This document shows, piece by piece, positions 52,892 through 62,005 of a DNA stretch of 64,000 nt (positions are counted from its first letter, which is position 1; every line of letters begins with the position of its first letter). The position numbers and the translations under genes were made by a program. The stretch lies in NCBI RefSeq assembly GCF_039652435.2, contig NZ_CP190246.1, positions 3,286,001-3,350,000 of the forward strand, in the 5' to 3' direction. The stretch is from Niabella insulamsoli (GTDB lineage: Bacteria; Bacteroidota; Bacteroidia; Chitinophagales; Chitinophagaceae). The notes under the pieces are model-generated. The model searched no databases. It saw only the letters and a program-made list of their open reading frames with translations, and was not told where the DNA came from.

Positions 52892-55800
52892 TTATCCCGC
52901 AGCAGCGAGGCTTCTAAAGTCCACACTTACCAGTTTGCTCACACCAGGCTCCTGCATCGTTACCCCATAAATGACATCCACGGTGCTCATCGTTGTTTTA
53001 TTGTGCGTCACAATGATAAACTGCGAATTGTCGCTAAACTCGCGGATCATATTCGTAAACTTGCCCACATTAGCGTCATCAAGCGGGGCATCTACCTCAT
53101 CGAGAATACAGAATGGCGCGGGTTTGATCAGATAGATGGCGAACAAAAGGGCCGTTGCGGTCAGTGTTCTTTCTCCACCACTCAATTGGGTTAAAGAGGT
53201 CGGCCGCTTACCTTTTGGCCTTGCCATTACATCAATGCCGGTCTCGGCCAGGTTTTCCGGATTTTCAAGCACCAGGTCGCACTGGTCGTCTTCGGTAAAC
53301 AACGACTTAAACACTTTCTGGAAATTTTCCCGCACCTGATTAAACGTATCCAAAAACTTTTGATTAGCTGTCGATTCCACTTCTTCAATCGTCTTGAGCA
53401 AACTTTCCTTGGCATTTACCAAATCGCTTTTCTGCTCCACGATAAATTCATAGCGCTTCTTCATTTCAGTATACGCCTCGATCGCCGTGGGATTTACTTC
53501 TCCCAAGTTTTCCAAACGCTTCTTCAACCGATCGGCCTTTTCCTGCAGTTCTTCAACCGCTGTTTCCGAAGTTCGTTCTTCGTTTAAAATATCTTCTATC
53601 TGAATTTTAAATTCAACATTCAGGCGCTCCTTGGTTCCCGCCAACTGCAATTTCAATTCATTGAGCTTATCTTTTATAGCGGCCAGCAAATGCTCCACCT
53701 GTTCCTTTTCTTTAACTTTCTGACGCAGTTCGCTTTCCTTTTCGCTGAGCTGATTACGCAGGTTATAATAGGCCTGGTCTGCTTCATCCAAAATCTTTTT
53801 ATCGCCCTCCTGCGCATATCTCAATTGTAGCAATTCATCCTCAATCGCTACCAAAGAAGTTTCGCTCTGAATAAGCTCTTCGCTTGTACCCGCCAACTGA
53901 TCATTGCTTTGTTCCACCTGCTTTTGAAGCGTTTCCAATTGGTTATTCTTAAAAGTCAGTTCTTGTTTCAAAGCATTCACCTTGCTTTGCTGGCGCGTGA
54001 CGCTGAGGTTAAATTCATTATAATAACCCAACGATTCTTCGTGCGCGGCCTGGGCGCTTTTAAACATTTCCTCGGCTTCCGTAAGCCTGTTGGCGTTTAA
54101 CTGAAGCACTTCATTAAATTCGCTCAATTCATTACGCACGCCTGCTACCGATGATTGCGTTTGTTGCAACTGTTCGTTCAGGTCTTCGAGCCTGTTGCGG
54201 GCAGCGCTTTGCTGGCCCTGGATGTTTTCAAGTTTATTTTGAAGGGAAAATACCTGATTGGAAAGTTCCTGTATTTCCTTTTCCGTTTCTTTGATCGCGC
54301 TTTCACGCAGATCTTCGTTAAACGCGATCACTTCGTTGTGCCGCACCTGAATTTGAGACCGGAGGTTTTGAACAATCGCATCCTGTTGCGCGATATCGTC
54401 CTGCAGTTTTTCAAGATTCTTGGCGCGCCCGATCTTTTTCCCTTCGATCAACCCAACGCTTCCGCCGGTCAAAGTATGTTTTCCTTTTACATACCGGCCG
54501 GTTTTTTCGATGACCGTGAAACCATTTGAATTGTTGAGCGCAGCCTCACCTTCTGCAATGAAAACATTGCCCAGCAAGTGTTTCGCGAGATGGCTGTATT
54601 TTTCATCCACTTCCACGACCTGCAACGCGGGCGTTGCATTTTCCAAAGAATGATCGGAACCTGCGGCGACAGACTGGCCAATTTTATCAAGCAAAAAGAA
54701 ATTGGCCTTTCCCTTTTTATGATCGTCCAAAAGATGCACCGCCTGCAAACCCTGCTGCAAATCATTAACCACGTAGTAGTTGAGGTACGGCTCTAATACG
54801 TTTTCGAGCGCTGTACGATACTCCTCTTTTACATAAATAATATCCGAAAGAATAGGTGCGTTATGGTTCCACTCTTTATTTTGATGAAGAAATTTCACGC
54901 TTTCAGGATATCCTTCCATTGAATCGATCATGCTTTTCAATAAATCATGTTCGTTCTTTTTGGCGTCGAGCTTGCGGCTTTCTTCGGCCATTTCGTTGCG
55001 CAACGCGTCAAGCGCCTCCTGCGTTTGAAGAATTTGCTCCTTGGTATGCTCGTTGTGGGCCAGCAATTGCTCGAGCGACTGTTTTCTCTCACCAAGCACC
55101 GCCTCCTTCTGCCCTCTTTCGCTATCTAGCTGCTCGAAAGTGGCAGTCCGCTGCTCGCTTTCCTGCTCGATCTGATGAATGGCTCTTTGCAAATTTTGAA
55201 TCGACGTATCGGCTACCGCTACTTTCTTTTCAGCTTCAAACTGGCTGCGCTGCATCATCTGCGTTTCGCGGCGCATATCTTCCAGGGCATTTCGTTTGGC
55301 ATCTAAAATGCCGCGCTTTTCATCGGCTTCCGTTTTCAGGTTTTCAATCTGGCCGGTGAACCCTTCATATGCTTTTTCTTCTTCAGCTACCTGCACCTGC
55401 GTAAAAGAGATACTTTCTTCGATACCCTTTAATTGCGCTCCTGATTTATCTAAAAATTCCTTTAGATCGGCCTCCTTTTCTTTCAAATATTGCAGCCGTT
55501 GCACCGCGAGGTTTTTATCCCCCTCTTTCGTACGCACTTTTTGCTGCAACTCATTAAATGCGTGTTGCATACTTTGCAAGGCGCGCTCCCGTTCAACAAA
55601 AACCAGTTTTTCCTGTTCGAGATTGGCTTCGCCGGTGGCTATCGAAGCTTCAAGCTGTGTAACTTTATCCGCTTCCGACTCCTGTTTTTCAGTAAGATCT
55701 TTATAGGTCAGGTTAAAGCCTTCCAGCGCGGCCTTGGCCAGCTCAATGCTGATTTCGCGATAATCCTTTTTTATTTCGTGGTACTTTTCCGCTTTTTTTG

Positions 55801-56425
55801 CCTGATTTTCGAGCGCTTTCAGCTGATTGTTAATTTCGAAAAGCAAATCCTCAATGCGGTTCAAATCGAGTTCCGTTGCGTCCAGCTTTTGTTTGGCTTC
55901 CTTTTTTCTCGTTTTATAAATTGAAATACCAGCCGCCTGTTCCAGCATTTTACGACGGCTGTTTTCCTTGTCGCGGATCAAATCATCCACCATATCGAGG
56001 GCAATAATCGCATAGGAATCGGTGCTGATACCCGTATCCATAAAAAGATTCTGAATATCTCTTAACCGGCATTGCACATCGTTAAGCCGGTATTCGCTCT
56101 CACCGCTTTTGTAAAATTTTCTGGTTACCCGAACAGTACTAAACTCTGTGGGCAGTAGATTTTTGGTATTTTCAAAAGTAAGACTTACTTCTGCCAGGCC
56201 GCTTGCTGAGCGCGTTTTAGAACCATTAAAAACAAGACTATCAAGATTTTCACTTCGTAAAGCGCTGATTTTCTGTTCTCCAATCACCCAGCGAATACTA
56301 TCCACAATATTCGATTTGCCACATCCGTTGGGACCCACAATGCCGGTCACATTGTCATCAAAATTCACAATGGTTTTATCGGCAAAGCTTTTAAAACCCT
56401 TTATTTCCAGACTTTTTAATCTCAC
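52892..56425 (-). CDS. smc: Chromosome partition protein SMC
   Basis: Condensin-like ATPase that compacts and segregates the chromosome. The N-terminal Walker A GPNGCGKSN (about residues 32-40) and the C-terminal signature SGGERTLTATALLFA (about 1080) with Walker B CILDEVDAPLD (about 1105) are intact. Between them lie two coiled-coil arms of about 330 residues each and a globular hinge (about 505-640). Length of 1177 is typical. Partner genes scpA and scpB are not in the window. It is in a single-gene unit. Confidence 0.96.
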   Translation of the reverse strand: MRLKSLEIKGFKSFADKTIVNFDDNVTGIVGPNGCGKSNIVDSIRWVIGEQKISALRSENLDSLVFNGSKTRSASGLAEVSLTFENTKNLLPTEFSTVRVTRKFYKSGESEYRLNDVQCRLRDIQNLFMDTGISTDSYAIIALDMVDDLIRDKENSRRKMLEQAAGISIYKTRKKEAKQKLDATELDLNRIEDLLFEINNQLKALENQAKKAEKYHEIKKDYREISIELAKAALEGFNLTYKDLTEKQESEADKVTQLEASIATGEANLEQEKLVFVERERALQSMQHAFNELQQKVRTKEGDKNLAVQRLQYLKEKEADLKEFLDKSGAQLKGIEESISFTQVQVAEEEKAYEGFTGQIENLKTEADEKRGILDAKRNALEDMRRETQMMQRSQFEAEKKVAVADTSIQNLQRAIHQIEQESEQRTATFEQLDSERGQKEAVLGERKQSLEQLLAHNEHTKEQILQTQEALDALRNEMAEESRKLDAKKNEHDLLKSMIDSMEGYPESVKFLHQNKEWNHNAPILSDIIYVKEEYRTALENVLEPYLNYYVVNDLQQGLQAVHLLDDHKKGKANFFLLDKIGQSVAAGSDHSLENATPALQVVEVDEKYSHLAKHLLGNVFIAEGEAALNNSNGFTVIEKTGRYVKGKHTLTGGSVGLIEGKKIGRAKNLEKLQDDIAQQDAIVQNLRSQIQVRHNEVIAFNEDLRESAIKETEKEIQELSNQVFSLQNKLENIQGQQSAARNRLEDLNEQLQQTQSSVAGVRNELSEFNEVLQLNANRLTEAEEMFKSAQAAHEESLGYYNEFNLSVTRQQSKVNALKQELTFKNNQLETLQKQVEQSNDQLAGTSEELIQSETSLVAIEDELLQLRYAQEGDKKILDEADQAYYNLRNQLSEKESELRQKVKEKEQVEHLLAAIKDKLNELKLQLAGTKERLNVEFKIQIEDILNEERTSETAVEELQEKADRLKKRLENLGEVNPTAIEAYTEMKKRYEFIVEQKSDLVNAKESLLKTIEEVESTANQKFLDTFNQVRENFQKVFKSLFTEDDQCDLVLENPENLAETGIDVMARPKGKRPTSLTQLSGGERTLTATALLFAIYLIKPAPFCILDEVDAPLDDANVGKFTNMIREFSDNSQFIIVTHNKTTMSTVDVIYGVTMQEPGVSKLVSVDFRSLAAAG

Positions 56426-56633
56426 TCTAAAAACTTTTATTGTATCGGCGAATATAGAGCATCAAACGGTTGTTGACATGGCCTTTTATACACAGGTTTT
56501 GAAGGGAAGGTGTGGAAAAATTTGTGCCGGCGGGCCAGAAGCGATATTTTAAGAAGCACGAGGCAAAATGGTTTTAGACGGAAGGTTCCGCCAGCTTTGA
56601 ATATCTTTATCATTATCAAGATAAAACGTCTAC

Positions 56634-57557
56634 ATGAAAAAGTTCATTCAACCGCTTATTGGACTGGTCGCTTCCTGCCTTTTCTACGGAGATGCAACTG
56701 CCCAAAATAGTAAACCGGCAGATGTTTCGGACAAACCGGTTTATCACAGTCCGGGCGGCACCTATTCTGACTGGTACTTTCCGGCTCAGGCTTATAACAG
56801 CCTAGAATGGACGTTCGTGCCGGTTGCCGACCCTCCCGCCTCTTTGGCCCTGGAGGGTTTACTACATTACTATGCTTATAATTTTGCGCTAAACAACGCG
56901 TCGTCGAGCGTTGGCGGTGGCTATGCGGGTTTTCAGACAAATGGATTGTTCAAAAATACTTTCCAGGGCAAGGTTATCAACTTTTCGATCTGGGGTTCAA
57001 ATGCCGGGAAAAGCGAGGGCCTGGTCAATGGCGGCAACGAAGAAAGTGGTGGGTTTCAAATCATGTATCGTTATAATTGGACGATTGGGCACCCTTATTA
57101 TTTTGAACTGAAACCTGGCCCCAGCGGATCTGATGCTCTGGGAAAATGGTGGGGCTTATGGGTGACGGATAAAGCGACAGGCGTGAAAGATTTTGTGGGC
57201 GAGCAACGCGTTCCCTCGCTGATAAATGGTAAAGAGGCAACAACCTGGTCGGCACACACCTCTATGTTTGGCGAAGATCTGCACTGGTGGCGCTCGCTCA
57301 ATGGGCATCAAAAATATACAGAGCCTTCTGAGTTTCAAAGTTCGGCGATGGCAGCCACCGATATTTCTGCAAATGCCGGAACGGTGAAGCCTTTTAAATT
57401 TATTAACAGGCACAATTCGGGAAAACCCGTAACCGGCGATACCGGTTTTAAATCCATCAACAGCGACGTTTCGATATACAGTGATTCAACAACATTTAAT
57501 GTGCAACACAATTTGGGCTATTGGGCATCTCCCGCTCCTAATTATATAGAAAAATAA
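56634..57557 (+). CDS. Secreted protein, DUF3472-like
   Basis: 307 residues with a signal peptide (about 1-23, cleavage after ATAQ). A beta-rich domain (about 90-200) shows GGYAGFQTNG, NFSIWGSNAG, NGGNEESGGFQ and an aromatic RYNWTIGHPYYF motif, which together resemble DUF3472, a family of secreted carbohydrate-binding-like domains of unknown function. The remainder, with WWGLWVTDKATG, appears to belong to the same fold. I place it in DUF3472 from memory of the motif order only. It stands alone between smc (divergent) and an amino acid permease (convergent). Confidence 0.55.
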   Translation: MKKFIQPLIGLVASCLFYGDATAQNSKPADVSDKPVYHSPGGTYSDWYFPAQAYNSLEWTFVPVADPPASLALEGLLHYYAYNFALNNASSSVGGGYAGFQTNGLFKNTFQGKVINFSIWGSNAGKSEGLVNGGNEESGGFQIMYRYNWTIGHPYYFELKPGPSGSDALGKWWGLWVTDKATGVKDFVGEQRVPSLINGKEATTWSAHTSMFGEDLHWWRSLNGHQKYTEPSEFQSSAMAATDISANAGTVKPFKFINRHNSGKPVTGDTGFKSINSDVSIYSDSTTFNVQHNLGYWASPAPNYIEK

Positions 57558-57587
57558 AAAACACTTCGGCACTAAAACAGAGGAAGC

Positions 57588-59090
57588 TTACCCTTTTACT
57601 TTTTGCTTCTGCATGGCTATATAATAAATAGGCACCCCTATCAGCACAATCACCAAACCTAATAAAGAGGTCGTCGGCTTTGCATACAACAACCCAATGG
57701 CCATTGTTCCAGCAAGCAAGATATATAGAATCGGAATAAAAGGATAGCCAAATGCCTTGTAAGGCCGTTCTGCCTCAGGCCGCGATTTTCTCAGGCGAAA
57801 TACTCCGATAATTGTGAGAATGTAAAACACCAGCGTGATGAATACCACATAATCAAGCAATAAGCCGTACCGGCCGCTAAGGCATAATAAACTTGCCCAG
57901 GTGCATTGCGCCCATAAAGCCCATTGAGGCACTGCGTTTTTGTTGAGCGACGCGGCCTGCGGAAGAAATAAGCGATCCTGCGCCATGGTATAAAAAACGC
58001 GGGCGCCCGTCAGCACCAGCCCGTTGTTGCAGCCAAAAGTGGACACCATAATCATCACGGCGATAATTGCCGCGCCGTAGGTGCCGAAAATATTTGAAGC
58101 CGCCGCTGTGGCAACGCGGTCCTGCAACGGGAAAGCGACATTGGGCGACGCGGATTCGGTTGCAAATGCGGCCACGCCATCCGCAGCCGGAGGAAACAAA
58201 GGCAACACAGCGACATACATAATATTGGTAAGCACATAAACCGTTATTACGATCAACGTGCCCAAAAAAAGGCTAAGCCCTACATTGCGTTTGGGATTTT
58301 TAATTTCGCCGGCAATAAAAGTTACATTTTCCCAGGCCACGCTGCTAAACACCGAGCCCACCATGGCAGAACTTACCAGGCCAATAGCTACCATCCAGGT
58401 AGCTGGCGTATTAAACGAAGACCAGCCCGCCTGACGTCTGCTTTCGTCAAACACTTTTTCGGTAAATTTCATGTCAAAACCCGTTGCCCAGTTGCTATCC
58501 CATATATCCGCGCGAGCGGCCAGTAATAATCCGAAAATAATCAGGGCAAACAGCGAGAATAGTTTCGCAATCGTAAATGCAGATTGAATAAGCTTTCCTT
58601 CCTTCACCCCTCTTGTGTTTACATAAGTAAGAAAAATGATCAGTGCAATAGAAACTAACTGGGCGGGATAAAGCTTGAACCAGTCGCCGAGCTGAAAAAT
58701 TATATTCTCCTCGGCCATCGTAAGGGCCGGTATAAAAAAGCCGGCAAATTTACTGAAAGCCACGCCCACCGCAGCTATTGTTCCCGTTTGAATGACTGAA
58801 AAAAAGCTCCATCCATATAAAAAACCTGTGAACGGATTATATGCTTCTTTTAAATAAACATATTGGCCGCCGGCTTTGGGAAACATGGCCGACAATTCGC
58901 CGTAGGTGACGGCCGCAAAAACCGTCATAATGCCTGTTAAAATCCAAACGCCAATCAACCAGCCGGCAGTTCCCAAATTCCTCGTCATGTCGGCACTTAC
59001 AATAAAAATACCGGATCCTATCATGGAGCCGGCAACGATCATTGTACCATCAAAAAGACTGAGCGACTGTTTAAATTTTCCTGCGGACAT
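57588..59090 (-). CDS. APC-family amino acid permease
   Basis: 500 residues with twelve hydrophobic segments. The helix 1 motif GSMIGSGIF (about residues 20-28) is the unwound substrate-site segment of APC transporters, and helix 6 region VFSSVAWENVTFIAGEIKNPKRN (about 250) is the typical charged loop after it. The sequence suits an L-type or cationic amino acid transporter, but substrate cannot be read. Longer loops separate helices 5 and 6. Single-gene unit. Confidence 0.85.
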   Translation of the reverse strand: MSAGKFKQSLSLFDGTMIVAGSMIGSGIFIVSADMTRNLGTAGWLIGVWILTGIMTVFAAVTYGELSAMFPKAGGQYVYLKEAYNPFTGFLYGWSFFSVIQTGTIAAVGVAFSKFAGFFIPALTMAEENIIFQLGDWFKLYPAQLVSIALIIFLTYVNTRGVKEGKLIQSAFTIAKLFSLFALIIFGLLLAARADIWDSNWATGFDMKFTEKVFDESRRQAGWSSFNTPATWMVAIGLVSSAMVGSVFSSVAWENVTFIAGEIKNPKRNVGLSLFLGTLIVITVYVLTNIMYVAVLPLFPPAADGVAAFATESASPNVAFPLQDRVATAAASNIFGTYGAAIIAVMIMVSTFGCNNGLVLTGARVFYTMAQDRLFLPQAASLNKNAVPQWALWAQCTWASLLCLSGRYGLLLDYVVFITLVFYILTIIGVFRLRKSRPEAERPYKAFGYPFIPILYILLAGTMAIGLLYAKPTTSLLGLVIVLIGVPIYYIAMQKQKVKG

Positions 59091-59396
59091 AGCTTTGTTT
59101 TATTGAAAAATACAAGATAGGGATTAATCCTGAAACAGCAGGCAATCTAAAAAATATCAGCGCCATCCCTCAAAATAGCGATGCCTTAAAAACGGCTTTG
59201 GTCATTTACCATTGTACTTTTACCAGGCAGTTAACCGATAGGTAGTTTACCATAACCTTTAAACGCCCAACTTATGCCTTCCACTTTTTATACGTAAAAC
59301 CCAGCCTTGCAGACGCGCCTGGCTTCCATAAAAAATGGCGCTTTCAGCATGGTATTGCAGCAAACATTTTAACACCATCCAAAAACGAGATTTGAT
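59091..59396. other. Intergenic region before the PhoD-like gene
   Basis: This 306-bp gap separates the divergent permease and PhoD-like gene. It contains no credible coding frame and no exact TAnnTTTG box; two short palindromes (CCAT/ATGG and GGTA/TACC) are too small to call. Confidence 0.5.
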
Positions 59397-61970
59397 ATGG
59401 CTCTTCAAAAAATAATTTGCGGCCCCATTATCCGAAGGCTGGAAACCAACAAGGTTTCCGTATGGCTCGCCTTTACGCAAAATCATCATATCACCCTCAA
59501 AATTTGGGAGGGCTCAGGCATCAAGCATTCGGGAAGCGGCCGGCTCTTCAATACCAGTTTAACGCCTGTCGCCACCGGCAACACCCATTGCCTTCAATTC
59601 GGAAACAATTTATGGATAGCTGTCGTAACCGCTGAAATCCCCAGTCCGGGATTCAATCCTGCCAAAGTATATAGCTATAATATTTTATTTAATAATCCTG
59701 ATGATCCGCAGGAGGAAGACCTGCTTTCAGACAAATTTTTGAAAGATGGCGACACTGCCGAAGGACGTAAACAACTGGCCATCGGTTATGAGGCGGATAC
59801 GCTGCCATCTTTTGCGCCACCCGGCAGCACACCCGATAAATTAAATGTGGTGCACGGCTCCTGTCGTAAAATGCACGGTTATGGACAAGATGCGCTTGCC
59901 CTGCTGGATGAACATTTAAAAAAGGATGACAACTGGAAGACAGCGGCTAAAAGGCCCCAAGCTTTATTTCTGACTGGCGACCAGATATATGCCGATGAAG
60001 TGCCCACGATGCTGCTTCGCTATATGTGCAGCCTTGACGGCGTTGGGATCTGGTCAGCGACGGCCAGCGAAAAAATGAAAATCAAGGGCGATGGCGCTGA
60101 ACAAGATCTTGAAGCCGACATCACCGCCTACCCGCCCACACTCCGCCAAAGGCTGGTTAATAAATATGCAGGGTTCACAAGTTCCGCCGCGGCCAATCAT
60201 TTGCTGACCTTCGAAGAATTTTGTGCTACCTACCTCACTTATTGGAATATACGCTCCTGGAACCGTGAATTTCATAGCGCCATTAAAGCGATCCCGGAAA
60301 GGTCGAAACCGGAATTCAACACCAAAATGAACGAGGCGATCAGCAAATTTGTCGATAGCGCCGCGGTTGACGCTGACGTCAATCTTGTCAATCTCATCCG
60401 CGATAGCGAAAATATCCGGCAAACAGATGCTTATATTTTTAGCGAAGCGACCTTCACAAAAACACAGTTCAGGGATAACAATCATGAAAAGTTTAAAAAG
60501 TGGCGGAGTGAGATAAAAGCAAGCCTTTTCGATGAAATACTTAACATCGCTGCTTTTATGAGCAAGCTTCCCGCGGTTAGCCGCGTGCTTGCCAATGTGC
60601 CCACCTATATGATCATGGACGACCATGAAGTTACAGACGACTGGTGTATCACCCAGCGCTGGAACAACCAGGTTTTATCTAAACCGTTCGGAAGAGACAT
60701 TATCAGAAATGCAATGATGGCCTATACGGTCTTTCAGGACTGGGGCAATACGCCCGACGATTATGAACAGGCCACCGACCTGATGTTTAACGAAATTGGA
60801 AACGCAGGCACAAAAGCAAAACTATTAATGTACATCAATGAATTTTGCTATCGCCACGCCGAGAACCGGAACCTGGCCAGCGTCCGGACTGAGGTTACAG
60901 ACAAAATAGAAACATTGCTGGGCATGAGCGGAACCACTACAACGGTCAATTGGCATTATAAGGTAAAACTGGGTGTTGCGGATGCGCTTGTGTTGGACAC
61001 CCGAACCCGGCGCGCCTATGAAGGCCTGAACAGTGTGCCCGAGTTGATTTCAGAGGAGAGCCTTGCCACTCAAACACCTGAAACGCTGACCGGCACGCCA
61101 CCCTTTATTTTCGTAATATCACCCTGCCCTGTTTTAGGCTTTCCCAATTTTGAAGAATTAATACAACCCGCCGCAACAGCGCTGATCTCACTCGCAGAAA
61201 ACGACGAAAGTAATCCCGGCATTATCGGCGGCCGCCTGGGATTTGATTATGAAGCCTGGGGGTTCAACACCGAAAGTTTTGAGCGCCTCATCGGCAAGCT
61301 CAACGGCTATAAAAAAGTCATCCTGCTTTCCGGAGATGTGCACTACGGCGCCACACTGGTGATGGATTATTGGAAAGGCGCCGTTGATGTCCCAAGCAGC
61401 CGCATTGTGCAACTGACAGCGAGCTCATTAAAAAACGAATGGATGTCAAATGTCGCGATTTTAAAGAGCGCGATGATACAACGCATTTTTACAAATGTCG
61501 GCGAAAGTATTTCCAAGCTCGGGTGGAAAGAAAAAACCATTACCAAGACCGGATCCGTCTCTGCGCGCAATAGGCACCGGCTTTACGCAGCATTTGGAGG
61601 CATTGGCACCATTCCGATAGAAGGTTGGGTGCCGGGCGCAACGGTGAGCCCAGCACCCGAATGGCGCTGGCGACTAAAAGTTTTGAAAGATGAGCGGCCG
61701 TGGGAAGACGATCCCGTCGAGGCTGAAATTAATCTGGCGAACGCCGCCCAAACGAAGACCGGTTATTTTCAGGTTGTGCAGCGCCATCAAAAAATGTTTA
61801 AAGAAGGTAAAACCCGGCGCATTGGCTGGGGCGCCAACATCGGGTTGATCAGCTTTACAGCCGACGGAAGCAGCTGGAAACTAAAACACGAATTGAAAGG
61901 CGCCAACATGGTGTATGAAGTACCGCTCACTACGCCTTCGGGCGAAGCCGGAAAACCTGTTCTTCCATAG
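59397..61970 (+). CDS. PhoD-like metallophosphatase without a signal peptide
   Basis: 857 residues. An N-terminal beta-sandwich (about 1-120) typical of PhoD-type enzymes precedes the metallophosphatase domain, which carries GSCRKMHG (about 154), LTGDQIYADE (about 192), MDDHEVTDDW (about 407) and SGDVHYGA (about 645). These are the metal-binding and catalytic motifs of alkaline phosphatase D and related phospholipase D-like phosphodiesterases. Family members are mostly exported by the Tat pathway, but this one begins MALQKIICGPIIRRLE with no signal sequence. The C-terminal 180 residues (from about 680) are an extra basic region that I do not recognise. It is the first gene of a pair with the large protein downstream. 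Confidence 0.85.
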   Translation: MALQKIICGPIIRRLETNKVSVWLAFTQNHHITLKIWEGSGIKHSGSGRLFNTSLTPVATGNTHCLQFGNNLWIAVVTAEIPSPGFNPAKVYSYNILFNNPDDPQEEDLLSDKFLKDGDTAEGRKQLAIGYEADTLPSFAPPGSTPDKLNVVHGSCRKMHGYGQDALALLDEHLKKDDNWKTAAKRPQALFLTGDQIYADEVPTMLLRYMCSLDGVGIWSATASEKMKIKGDGAEQDLEADITAYPPTLRQRLVNKYAGFTSSAAANHLLTFEEFCATYLTYWNIRSWNREFHSAIKAIPERSKPEFNTKMNEAISKFVDSAAVDADVNLVNLIRDSENIRQTDAYIFSEATFTKTQFRDNNHEKFKKWRSEIKASLFDEILNIAAFMSKLPAVSRVLANVPTYMIMDDHEVTDDWCITQRWNNQVLSKPFGRDIIRNAMMAYTVFQDWGNTPDDYEQATDLMFNEIGNAGTKAKLLMYINEFCYRHAENRNLASVRTEVTDKIETLLGMSGTTTTVNWHYKVKLGVADALVLDTRTRRAYEGLNSVPELISEESLATQTPETLTGTPPFIFVISPCPVLGFPNFEELIQPAATALISLAENDESNPGIIGGRLGFDYEAWGFNTESFERLIGKLNGYKKVILLSGDVHYGATLVMDYWKGAVDVPSSRIVQLTASSLKNEWMSNVAILKSAMIQRIFTNVGESISKLGWKEKTITKTGSVSARNRHRLYAAFGGIGTIPIEGWVPGATVSPAPEWRWRLKVLKDERPWEDDPVEAEINLANAAQTKTGYFQVVQRHQKMFKEGKTRRIGWGANIGLISFTADGSSWKLKHELKGANMVYEVPLTTPSGEAGKPVLP

Positions 61971-62005
61971 AAAAACAAACTCATCATCTTTAAAAAAATT
62001 GCAGT

